Source of the DNA: Bacteroidales bacterium
GTDB lineage: Bacteria > Bacteroidota > Bacteroidia > Bacteroidales > P3
Direction: 5' to 3'
Length of the DNA: 64,000 bases
Assembly (NCBI GenBank): GCA_017545365.1
Contig: JAFWOP010000028.1
Location: 1 to 64,000, forward strand
Position numbers and translations under genes: made by a program. Numbering within the stretch: the first letter of the stretch is position 1; every line of letters starts with the position of its first letter. Shown one piece after another: positions 42,926 to 50,619 of this stretch. Under the pieces are notes generated by a model. That model made no database searches. It was not told the origin of the DNA and worked only from the letters and a program-made list of their open reading frames with translations.

Positions 42926-45358
42926 TTATTGTTGAACGATTAGGCGACGAGTGACGTTGATGCCTTTGCCTGCGAAGCGGACGGTGTAGAGTCCGGCGGG
43001 GAGACTGGAGGTGCGGATGGTGTAGCGGATGCTGCCAGCGGTTTGCAGGGTGCTGGTGTGGATGACGCGACCCAGGTTGTCGATGATGCTCACCTCATAG
43101 CTGCCGCCGTTGCCCAGGTCGATGTTGATGTGGGCTTGGTCGCTGGAGGGGTTGGGGTAGAACTGGCCGAAGGCTTCTTCGCTGGTGGCTTCGGATATGT
43201 CGAGTATGGGCAGTTCGGGTGCAGTGCTGGTGTCGAGGGTGGTGTTGTCGGCATCGAAGAGGAAGGTGATGTCGGTCATGGGCCGCGGGTCGGTGGAGAA
43301 GTCGTAGCGCGAGCTGTCCAGTTCCATCAGTCCGGCGTCGTAGTAGAAGCTGTAGTAGCCTCCATTACGGGCGGTCATAGGCTTGGTGATGGTTTTATAA
43401 TTGTCGGTGCTAGAATGGTTGCTGGTGACATCGAGGTAGTATTCGATAGTAATCATCGTATCGCGGAGGAAGATGTTGGTGTCAATAGAGGTGATGGTGG
43501 TGTCGAAGTCATAGTGGTGTGTGTAGCGATTTATGGTGTCGTAGGTGTAGACGTCGATGGTGTCGTGGATAATGGAGTCGTAGTAGGAGTAGGAATAGGA
43601 ACTGTCGATAACGGTAACGGTGTCGGTGTAGAGAAGTATGGAGTCGACGATGAAGTGCTGGTTGTATTGGGTGTCGATGACGCGTTCGTTGATATTGGCG
43701 GTGGGCAGTTGGCAGGAATACTTGTTGCCGTTGGCGGTCATGGGGATTGTATCCCACCAGCCGTAGCTCCATATACCGTTGCCAGTGGAATGGTTGATAC
43801 GGTAGACACAATAGGCGCTATAGATACCGTTGCGGTTGGTGATGACGGCACTGATGGGGATGTTGCTGCCACGCATATCGTTGGCGCAGCCCACGACGCT
43901 CTTGTGCAGTATACGGATGGGGTTGTCGGCCGGAATTTGCTTGGTGACGCAGTGGATGGCGCCGCCGGAGCCGTCAAAGTCGCGCACGTCGATGGGATAG
44001 ATGGTGTAGCCGGGGTAGGCAGCTTTGAGCAGTTCGATGTTGTTGCGGTCCCATACTGCAGAGGGCTGGCCGTTGACTACAGCGGAGAAGCAGGGCTGGA
44101 GGATGAGGTTGTTGACGAAGGTGTGGTTGCTGTAGGTGCGGGTGTATTGATTGTTATATTCGTTTTGGTTGGCGAAGTTGGCACCGTTGTCCTTGCTGGG
44201 GAAGGGGATGGTGGTTTGGTAGTAGGGGCGGTCGAAGATGGAGGTGTAGGAGCAGAGGGAATCGATGTTGCGGGAGCCGGTGCGGTAGTCGGTCCATGTT
44301 CTGTAGGTGTCGGGCATGACGGAGAAGACGAAGCCGTTCTCTTCGCACATGTCGGCATAGAGGTCGATGTGGCCGGTGCCGCCGTCATAGCGGTAGGCGG
44401 GGAGAATGTGGGTCTCGCGTTGGCCGAGGAGGCTGCCGAGGATGCGGCGGGTCTGGGTCTGGGTGAGGCGGGGTTTGGAGGAGTAGTTGATGGTGCTGAT
44501 ATCGCGACCGTTCCAAGTCAGCTGACCGTAGGAGTCGTTGTTGTTCTCATAGATGGCGTCGCTGGAGAGGAGGAATCCTGCACCGTCCACGAGGCAGTTG
44601 CCGCCTTCCCATTCGATGGTGTTGATGTAGTTGGGGATGTTCATCTGGCGATAGATGAGCGAGGGGAGAGAGTCGTCGAGGGCGCGGCCGGGGTAGTATT
44701 CGAAGTCCATCATGGCCACGCTGTCTTGGTCGCCATAGTAGAAGCAGATGGGACCGCAGTCGCGGTACCAGAAGGAGTTGCCGGGGCCGACGATGAAGCG
44801 GACGTTGTCGTGGCGGAAGTTCTTGCGAACGAGGGTGCGGAGGACTTTGGCGGAGTCTTCAGCTTTCTCAACGCGCACCCAAGCTTCGGCATTGCCCCGC
44901 TGGATACCGTCCATAAGGCGGAAGAAGACGAGGCCGAAGGAGGAGGTGGTGTCCATCTCGCTTCTGTAGGGGCCGAAGAGGTTGAGGGACTGCCAACCGT
45001 TGGCCATGTTGTATTTGAAGTACTCAGCGACACCGGTGACCATGGGGTCGGCTGAGAAGTAGCCGGAGCCGAGGTTGGTGTCGGGGTAATAGCTGTAGTA
45101 GGGAGTGACGACGATGGCCTTCACCTCTTCCCACTCGCCGGGGAACCATACACGGTCTTCAGGCAGGGCTTTGGCATTCTTGGGTGCCGGGGCTGCCTCG
45201 CCGAGGGGGATGGAGCTCTGTTTGGCCTGCTGCGAGATGTCGCGTTTCTGTTTCATCTGCCTCCACTCTTTCATCATCTCTTCACGGGTGGTGGCGTGCT
45301 GGGCCATGGACGAGAATGCTACCATGGCGGCCAGCAGGGTAAGGAGTATCTTCTTCAT
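42926..45358 (-). CDS. T9SS-exported peptidylarginine deiminase-like protein
   Basis: An 810-residue secreted guanidino-group-modifying enzyme homologue (agmatine deiminase/Porphyromonas-type PAD fold). Signal peptide (1-19), catalytic domain (about 65-500) with the whole active-site set visible: Asp200 in WYRDCGP, His330 and Asp332 in GGTGHIDLYA, and nucleophile Cys470 in GSGGAIHC. In P. gingivalis PPAD the corresponding residues convert C-terminal or internal peptidyl-arginine to citrulline. Residues about 560-650 are a Tyr/Thr/Asp/Ile-rich low-complexity insert, followed by a beta domain and a T9SS type A end (FGQFYPNPSSDQAHINI, AGLYTVRF). It is 34 bp after kce. PAD versus free-arginine or agmatine activity cannot be settled from sequence, but export favours peptide substrates. 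Confidence 0.85.
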   Translation of the reverse strand: MKKILLTLLAAMVAFSSMAQHATTREEMMKEWRQMKQKRDISQQAKQSSIPLGEAAPAPKNAKALPEDRVWFPGEWEEVKAIVVTPYYSYYPDTNLGSGYFSADPMVTGVAEYFKYNMANGWQSLNLFGPYRSEMDTTSSFGLVFFRLMDGIQRGNAEAWVRVEKAEDSAKVLRTLVRKNFRHDNVRFIVGPGNSFWYRDCGPICFYYGDQDSVAMMDFEYYPGRALDDSLPSLIYRQMNIPNYINTIEWEGGNCLVDGAGFLLSSDAIYENNNDSYGQLTWNGRDISTINYSSKPRLTQTQTRRILGSLLGQRETHILPAYRYDGGTGHIDLYADMCEENGFVFSVMPDTYRTWTDYRTGSRNIDSLCSYTSIFDRPYYQTTIPFPSKDNGANFANQNEYNNQYTRTYSNHTFVNNLILQPCFSAVVNGQPSAVWDRNNIELLKAAYPGYTIYPIDVRDFDGSGGAIHCVTKQIPADNPIRILHKSVVGCANDMRGSNIPISAVITNRNGIYSAYCVYRINHSTGNGIWSYGWWDTIPMTANGNKYSCQLPTANINERVIDTQYNQHFIVDSILLYTDTVTVIDSSYSYSYYDSIIHDTIDVYTYDTINRYTHHYDFDTTITSIDTNIFLRDTMITIEYYLDVTSNHSSTDNYKTITKPMTARNGGYYSFYYDAGLMELDSSRYDFSTDPRPMTDITFLFDADNTTLDTSTAPELPILDISEATSEEAFGQFYPNPSSDQAHINIDLGNGGSYEVSIIDNLGRVIHTSTLQTAGSIRYTIRTSSLPAGLYTVRFAGKGINVTRRLIVQQ

Positions 45359-45392
45359 TTATCTTTGTTGTTATGCCAGTTGGATGAGTGGC

Positions 45393-46220
45393 TTATCTTT
45401 TGAGGTTGAGGATTTCACGTGCTTCGTCGCTGTTGGCCACTTCGCGTCCGAGGAGTTTGGCCATGCGTACTACTTTGTCGACTAGTTCGCCGTTGCTCTT
45501 GGCAAGGACGCCGCGCTCGAGGTAGAGATTGTCTTCGAATCCGACGCGGACGTTACCGCCCATGACGATGGCGGGAGCTGCCAGCTGGAAGGCATAGCGG
45601 CCGATGCCGGTGGCGGTCCAGGTGCTGCCGGCGGGGATGTTCTTGACCAGCCAGCAGAGGTTGTCGACGGTGGCGGGGGTGCAGCCGGGTACACCAAGGA
45701 CAAAATTGAACTGCATGGGAGCGCCGGGCACTTGGCCTTTGCGGGCCATGGTGAGGATGGTGTCGAGGTGACCCATCTCGAAGCACTCGTATTCGGGCTT
45801 GATGCCGCGTTCTATCATACGTTTGCCGAAGGCGCGCATGGTGGGCATGGTGTTGTCGAAAATCTCGTCGCCGAAGTTGCAGGTGCCGCAGTCGAGGGTG
45901 GCCATTTCGGGCAGGGGAGTAGTGTCGGTGCTCTGAAGGCGTTCTTCGGGGCTCATGCCCACGGCGCCGCCGGTGGAGGGGATGAGGATGACGTTGGGGC
46001 ACTCTTTATAGATGGCCTCTTCACATTCCTGGAAGCGTTCGCGGCTCTGGGTAGGGGTGCCGTCGTCGTAGCGGACGTGGAGGTGGACGATGGCTGCGCC
46101 GGCATCGACGGCGGATTTGGCCTCGCGGACTATCTCTTCAACGGTATAAGGTACGGCGGGGTTCTGCTCTTTGGTTACTTCTGCGCCACAGATGGCGGCG
46201 GTGATAATCAGTTTGTCCAT
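45393..46220 (-). CDS. kce: 3-keto-5-aminohexanoate cleavage enzyme (BKACE family)
   Basis: A 275-residue TIM-barrel enzyme of the BKACE (DUF849) family. Kce uses acetyl-CoA to split 3-keto-5-aminohexanoate into acetoacetate and 3-aminobutyryl-CoA in lysine fermentation. The zinc ligands of characterised Kce are in place: His46 and His48 in VHLHVR, and Glu229 in VGFED; STGG near 82 and LGVPGCTPAT are also family-typical. Length matches Kce (about 275). None of the other lysine-fermentation genes (kamA, kamDE, kdd, kal) is in the window, so another beta-keto acid substrate is possible. It is the promoter-proximal gene of the unit that continues into the PAD-like, YDG and OmpA genes. Confidence 0.86.
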   Translation of the reverse strand: MDKLIITAAICGAEVTKEQNPAVPYTVEEIVREAKSAVDAGAAIVHLHVRYDDGTPTQSRERFQECEEAIYKECPNVILIPSTGGAVGMSPEERLQSTDTTPLPEMATLDCGTCNFGDEIFDNTMPTMRAFGKRMIERGIKPEYECFEMGHLDTILTMARKGQVPGAPMQFNFVLGVPGCTPATVDNLCWLVKNIPAGSTWTATGIGRYAFQLAAPAIVMGGNVRVGFEDNLYLERGVLAKSNGELVDKVVRMAKLLGREVANSDEAREILNLKR

Positions 46221-46260
46221 GGTATTGTTATTTTTAAATTAATAATGCATTTTAAATTAA

Positions 46261-46293
46261 ATTGCAAAGATACGTTTTTTTTTTGTATCTTTG
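46261..46293 (+). promoter_or_regulatory. ruvC promoter (interlocked with the kce promoter)
   Basis: -33 ATTG (46261-46264, one mismatch) and -7 TATCTTTG (46286-46293), spacing 21 bp. The ruvC ATG follows 18 bp later. Geometry is identical to that at 7526-7562. Confidence 0.78.
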
Positions 46294-46297
46294 CAAA
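46265..46297 (-). promoter_or_regulatory. kce-operon promoter (interlocked with the ruvC promoter)
   Basis: On the minus strand, -33 TTTG at 46294-46297 and -7 TATCTTTG at 46265-46272, spacing 21 bp. The two -7 boxes are 13 bp apart and each -33 box abuts the opposing -7 box. Confidence 0.8.
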
Positions 46298-46310
46298 AAT
46301 TTTTGCGACT

Positions 46311-46889
46311 ATGTTGATACTCGGAATAGACCCTGGCACGCAAATATTGGGTTATAGCATGATTGACACCGACGGTCCCAAGCCTAAGTTGGTGGTCATG
46401 GATGTGCTTTATTTGCGTAAGATAGCCGACTTCCATCTTCGAATTCGCAAGATTTTTGACAGTACCCAGCGCATCATTGACTCGTTCCATCCCGACCATA
46501 TTGCCATCGAGGCCCCCTTTGCGGGGAAGAATGTGCAGTCGATGCTGAAGCTGGGCAAGGCACAGGGAGTGGCCATCGGTGCGGCTATGAGCCGCGACCT
46601 TTCGTATTCGGAATACGAGCCCGCGGCTATCAAGCAGCGGGTCACCGGCAACGGCAATGCCGCCAAGGAGCAGGTGGCTATGATGCTACAGAGCGTGTTC
46701 GACTTTGAGTCGCTGCCCCACTACCTCGATGCCTCCGACGCGCTGGCGGTGGCCTACACCTGCTATCTCGAACAAACCGACCCCTTGGGCGAGCTGCGGC
46801 AGCAGCTGAAGCCCAAAGGCCGCGCCAAGACAAAGAAGCAGATGTGGGGCGACTATGTGAATGCTAACCTCGACAGAATTGAAAACTAG
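46311..46889 (+). CDS. ruvC: Holliday junction resolvase RuvC
   Basis: A 192-residue endonuclease that cuts Holliday junctions with RuvAB. The RNase H-like core shows the first catalytic Asp in ILGIDPGTQILGYS (Asp7), the Glu in IAIEAPFAGKN near residue 66, and the final Asp cluster in LDASDALAVA near 140. The frame is open far upstream, but the ATG at 46311 follows the promoter by 18 bp and gives the family's N terminus. It heads a plus-strand run with an SNF transporter 33 bp later. Confidence 0.95.
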   Translation: MLILGIDPGTQILGYSMIDTDGPKPKLVVMDVLYLRKIADFHLRIRKIFDSTQRIIDSFHPDHIAIEAPFAGKNVQSMLKLGKAQGVAIGAAMSRDLSYSEYEPAAIKQRVTGNGNAAKEQVAMMLQSVFDFESLPHYLDASDALAVAYTCYLEQTDPLGELRQQLKPKGRAKTKKQMWGDYVNANLDRIEN

Positions 46890-46922
46890 ATAATAAAGTA
46901 GTCCGAAAAAAGATAATTGAAT

Positions 46923-48278
46923 ATGTCACAGCAGAAATCCTTCTCATCCAATTTAGGCGCTATTATGGCGGCCGTAGGCTCGGCCGTAGGCCTGGGCAAT
47001 ATCTGGCGTTTCCCATACATTTGCGGGCGTTACGGCGGTGGCGCGTTCCTCATCGTCTACCTCTGTTTCGTCTTCCTCCTGGGGTCGGTGCTTATGATGT
47101 CGGAGTTTGTGATTGGCCGACGTGCGCAACATACGCCGGTGAAGGCGTTCCAGACGCTGTACCCCAAGAACAAGGCATGGGGATTGGTGGGGCTGTTGGG
47201 CATTGTCACCAGTTTCTTCATTCTCTCGCAGTATTTGGTCATTTCGGGTTGGACCACCGGGTATGTGTGGAACTCGATAAGCGGCGAGCTGGCTCTGTTG
47301 GGGAACGACGCAGGTGCCATCAGTGCCTTCTTTACCCAATTTGCCACCTCGCAATGGGAGCCGGTGGTGTTCCTCTCGGTCTTTGCTGCTATCGTGTTGC
47401 TGATTATCTTGGGAGGTGTGCAGAAGGGTATTGAGAATGTGAGCAAGGTGCTCATGCCGGTGCTGGTGCTGCTGGTGTTGGTGCTTTGTGTCCGCAGCCT
47501 GACTCTTCCGGGTGCCGGCAAGGGCGTGGAATACCTCTTCTCACCCGATTTCTCCAAACTGACGGGCGAAGGTGTACTGGCTGCTTTGGGGCAGGCCTTG
47601 TTCTCGCTCAGTGTGGGCATGGGTGTGATGCTCGTTTACGGCTCGTATATCCCGGTCAATGACAATATCTTCAAGACCGCCATGTGGATTACGGCATGCG
47701 ACACACTCATCGCCCTTTTGGCGGGCCTTGCCATATTCCCTGCCGTCTTCAGCTGTGGCTTTGAGCCTACCGGCGGTCCCGGCTTGGTGTTCCTGGTGTT
47801 GCCCAATGTGTTTAACATGATGGGAACTCCTGGCGTGGTGTTCGCCTCCATCTTCTTCTTGCTGCTGATGGTGGCGGCCATCACTAGCGCCATCTCGCTG
47901 CTGGAAGCCCTCACCGCCTGGTTCTGCGAACATACGGGAGCCCGCCGCCCGGTGGGGGCTCTGCTGTTTTTCGTCCTCACCACGGCGTTGGGCATTCTCT
48001 TCTCACTGTCGATGGGTTCCTTGTCGCATATCAAGATAGCCGGGCTTACCCTGTTCGACTTCGTCGACAGGATGAACAGTATCTATCTGCCACCTCTGTG
48101 TGCCTTGGGTACCATCATTTTCTTTGGGTGGGTGATGCCGGAGGAGGATGTGAAGGACGAACTCTCTAACCATGGCACCCTCCGGGTGGGGTACTACCGC
48201 GTGTTCCGTCTCCTTGCCCGCTATCTGGCCCCGTTGGCCCTGCTGGTGGTGCTGGTGTCGGGTATACTTCTTAACTAA
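46923..48278 (+). CDS. Sodium-dependent transporter, NSS/SNF family
   Basis: A 451-residue inner-membrane Na+ symporter of the neurotransmitter:sodium symporter family. Helix 1 has the unwound sodium/substrate region GSAVGLGNIWRFPYICGRYG with GGGAFLIVYL after it; about 11-12 helices follow, as in bacterial LeuT-like members that take up amino acids such as tryptophan, tyrosine or leucine. Substrate not determined. The upstream TTG at 46917 is in frame, but the ATG at 46923 is preferred. It lies between ruvC and a transglutaminase-like lipoprotein (27 bp). Confidence 0.92.
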   Translation: MSQQKSFSSNLGAIMAAVGSAVGLGNIWRFPYICGRYGGGAFLIVYLCFVFLLGSVLMMSEFVIGRRAQHTPVKAFQTLYPKNKAWGLVGLLGIVTSFFILSQYLVISGWTTGYVWNSISGELALLGNDAGAISAFFTQFATSQWEPVVFLSVFAAIVLLIILGGVQKGIENVSKVLMPVLVLLVLVLCVRSLTLPGAGKGVEYLFSPDFSKLTGEGVLAALGQALFSLSVGMGVMLVYGSYIPVNDNIFKTAMWITACDTLIALLAGLAIFPAVFSCGFEPTGGPGLVFLVLPNVFNMMGTPGVVFASIFFLLLMVAAITSAISLLEALTAWFCEHTGARRPVGALLFFVLTTALGILFSLSMGSLSHIKIAGLTLFDFVDRMNSIYLPPLCALGTIIFFGWVMPEEDVKDELSNHGTLRVGYYRVFRLLARYLAPLALLVVLVSGILLN

Positions 48279-48305
48279 CAGTTTGACAGTAAAGACTAAG
48301 AGGTT

Positions 48306-49601
48306 ATGTCAAAACAAGGTATCCGCTTCGCTCCGCCGTATCTGTTGTTGGTTTGTGTTGTCTCCTTTCTACTACTCCTCACGGGATGCCAATCGAAAAA
48401 GCCCAAGTTGTTCGATCCCTCGCAGGTGAACTTCGCGGTGGCATACAATCCCTATCTGGAGAACCAGTTCTATCCCTCATTGGTGCTGGGGGTGGCCAGT
48501 TTGAGCGACTTGAACTACGGTCTCACCGACACCAACGCACTCTTCTCCATCTCGGTGACGGCGCCGGTGAGCAATGCGGTATTGCGTATCACCATCGACT
48601 CCTCGAAGCTCAACTACGTTACCATATTTCAGGAAGTGCTGCCCACCAAGGACATGCGCTACACGTTCTACCCAACCGTCAAGTGGAAGTTCGACAAACT
48701 TTACCGTACCCGTCAGCAGGGCACGGCCGACCTCACCTTCACCTGCTATATCAACGACGAGGAGGTGGACATCAAGAACCTCCGCATCAACTACCGCTCC
48801 GCCAACGACTGCCTCCTCAGCGTGCGTGATGCCAATAACCACAATCACGACTATCGCTGGCTTTTTGCCGCCTACGTCAACGAGGAGCACCCTTATATCG
48901 ACAGCATCCTTTCGGGGATACTGAGTCAGGGTGTCGTTAGTAAGATTACGGGTTATCAGGGTGATACCAAGAGCGTAGTGTCGCAGGTGGAGGCAATATG
49001 GTACTATGCCCTCGACCGCGGCATCACCTATTCCTCCATTTCCTGCACCGCCACTCCCACAACCCGCTCCAATGTGCAGCATATCCGATTCTTTGACGAG
49101 GTGTATAATTCGCGTCAGGCCAACTGCGTGGATGCCTGTGTCTTCTTTGCCTCCATCATCCGCAAGATAGGTCTCAAGCCCGTCATCTTTGTCGAACCCT
49201 GCCATGCCTATCTGGGCTACTATACCGACAAAGGCCGCCGGAATCTCCGCCTCCTCGAAACCACCATCACGGCGTGGGTCGATTTCCCAGCCCTGACCCG
49301 CGACTATAACGCCATCAAGGAGGCTAACCCCAACGCGCAAGGAACCGACCGCATCTCCCCCGCCATGAACACCAAGTACCTCAAGTACCTCACTCCTGAC
49401 GAGAAGAAACAATGGGAGGAGGACAAGATGGACTTCGAGACGTTCAAGCGGGCCGTTGCACACAGCCTCTTCCTCAAGGCCTCGGAGTATGATAAGGACA
49501 ACTACCAGAACAACAAGAAGCTCTTTGCCAACTCCGACAACATGCAGTATCAGCAGCTCGACATAGAGCAGCTCCGTAAGATAGTGCAGCCCATCAATTG
49601 A
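48306..49601 (+). CDS. Transglutaminase-like lipoprotein
   Basis: A 431-residue predicted lipoprotein (lipobox LLLLTGC). The first 190 residues form beta-rich unknown domains. The second half (about 215-350) is a transglutaminase/NlpC-like core: NCVDACVFFASIIRKIGLKP carries the nucleophile Cys, PCHAYLGYY the His, and a following TAWVDF the acid. Such domains act as proteases, amidases or cross-linkers; the residues appear intact. It follows the transporter by 27 bp and precedes the metallo-hydrolase lipoprotein by 32 bp. Role unknown. Confidence 0.78.
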   Translation: MSKQGIRFAPPYLLLVCVVSFLLLLTGCQSKKPKLFDPSQVNFAVAYNPYLENQFYPSLVLGVASLSDLNYGLTDTNALFSISVTAPVSNAVLRITIDSSKLNYVTIFQEVLPTKDMRYTFYPTVKWKFDKLYRTRQQGTADLTFTCYINDEEVDIKNLRINYRSANDCLLSVRDANNHNHDYRWLFAAYVNEEHPYIDSILSGILSQGVVSKITGYQGDTKSVVSQVEAIWYYALDRGITYSSISCTATPTTRSNVQHIRFFDEVYNSRQANCVDACVFFASIIRKIGLKPVIFVEPCHAYLGYYTDKGRRNLRLLETTITAWVDFPALTRDYNAIKEANPNAQGTDRISPAMNTKYLKYLTPDEKKQWEEDKMDFETFKRAVAHSLFLKASEYDKDNYQNNKKLFANSDNMQYQQLDIEQLRKIVQPIN

Positions 49602-49633
49602 AAAAAAACGTGCAGCATATCAACACAATTATT

Positions 49634-50473
49634 ATGAAAAAAACCACTTTTCTTTCAACCCTCGTTGCGTTGCTGGTGGCAGCGTGTGGCGGCTCACAGC
49701 AACCGTCAGTTCCCCAGTCGGAAGTTTTTCCCGACAATGTGTTCTGTATCAAAGATTATCTGATTTATGGCATTCAGGATCATGCCCAAACCATGTCTGC
49801 CGAATTGTTCAAAGGTTATGATGACAGTCTTTTGAATCAAGTCTTGCCTACAGGTGAAACAGAAGCAGGCATCAATGTGTTCCTTGTAAATCATGGAGAA
49901 TTTGGTTACATCCTCTTTGATGCAGGCATAGGTGCTGACAAGGGTGGTAGACTTTTGGAAACTTTGGACTCGCTCGACATCACACCCGATGAAATAGCTG
50001 ACATTTTTATTACCCACCTTCATTTCGACCATGTGGGCGGACTCTTCAACTCCGATGGCACTGCTGCCTTCCCTTCTGCCACATTGCATATTCCACAGCC
50101 GGAATATGATGTTTGGTTTTCGGGGAAGATGGGGGACACCAAGGTGGTGGAGATGATTGCTCGTTGCTACGAAGGACGCATCAGCTGTTTCACCCCGGGT
50201 GACACTATTGACAGTGTGGCAGGAATAATCACGCTCCCTGCATACGGACACACCACAGGCCATACCATCTATAAAATAGAGGATGTGCTTATCGCTGGTG
50301 ATATTATGCATGCTGTCGCCTTGCAACTGGAGCACCCCGAGTTCTGTGCTCGCTATGATGCCGACCCCAAGCAGGCTGTTATTTCCCGTAAGGCAGTCCT
50401 CGACCGTGCCCGCGCTGAGCACCTTGCCCTCTGCGGCATGCACTTCCCAAGGCCGCTGGTTATTTATTTTTAA
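49634..50473 (+). CDS. Metallo-beta-lactamase-fold lipoprotein
   Basis: A 279-residue exported metallohydrolase: lipoprotein signal LVALLVAACGGS, then an MBL domain with the binuclear zinc motif ITHLHFDHVGG (residues near 120), a central Asp in GDTIDSVAGI, and GHTTGHTIY and IAGDIMHAV for the remaining His and Asp ligands. The body resembles AHL-lactonase-like (quorum-quenching) and other lactonase-type members rather than class B beta-lactamases. The start at 49634 follows an in-frame TTG at 49598. Substrate unknown. Confidence 0.83.
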   Translation: MKKTTFLSTLVALLVAACGGSQQPSVPQSEVFPDNVFCIKDYLIYGIQDHAQTMSAELFKGYDDSLLNQVLPTGETEAGINVFLVNHGEFGYILFDAGIGADKGGRLLETLDSLDITPDEIADIFITHLHFDHVGGLFNSDGTAAFPSATLHIPQPEYDVWFSGKMGDTKVVEMIARCYEGRISCFTPGDTIDSVAGIITLPAYGHTTGHTIYKIEDVLIAGDIMHAVALQLEHPEFCARYDADPKQAVISRKAVLDRARAEHLALCGMHFPRPLVIYF

Positions 50474-50571
50474 GGGATTCCTATCACTTTCCTAGCAATA
50501 ATGCGGGTATGTGTAAATCGCCCGACGTATTTACAAAGTCTCTTAGTCCTCATCTAAAATAGAAAAAACAT

Positions 50572-50596
50572 AGCCGCCCAAGACTCTTGGGCGGCT
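50572..50596. terminator. Terminator between the MBL lipoprotein and secA
   Basis: AGCCGCCCAAG / CTTGGGCGGCT stem with a 3-nt loop; on the minus strand it is followed by ATGTTTTTTCTATTTT. It ends secA and, less clearly, the plus-strand unit. Confidence 0.8.
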
Positions 50597-50619
50597 GTGC
50601 TATTTCTATGCCGAGACGG

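Noticed and set aside
43043..45055. 670-codon open frame on the plus strand
   Set aside because: It lies fully antisense to the PAD-like gene, which has complete catalytic motifs, signal peptide and sorting domain. Its Val/Gly/Asp-rich product is an artefact of the codon use on the other strand.
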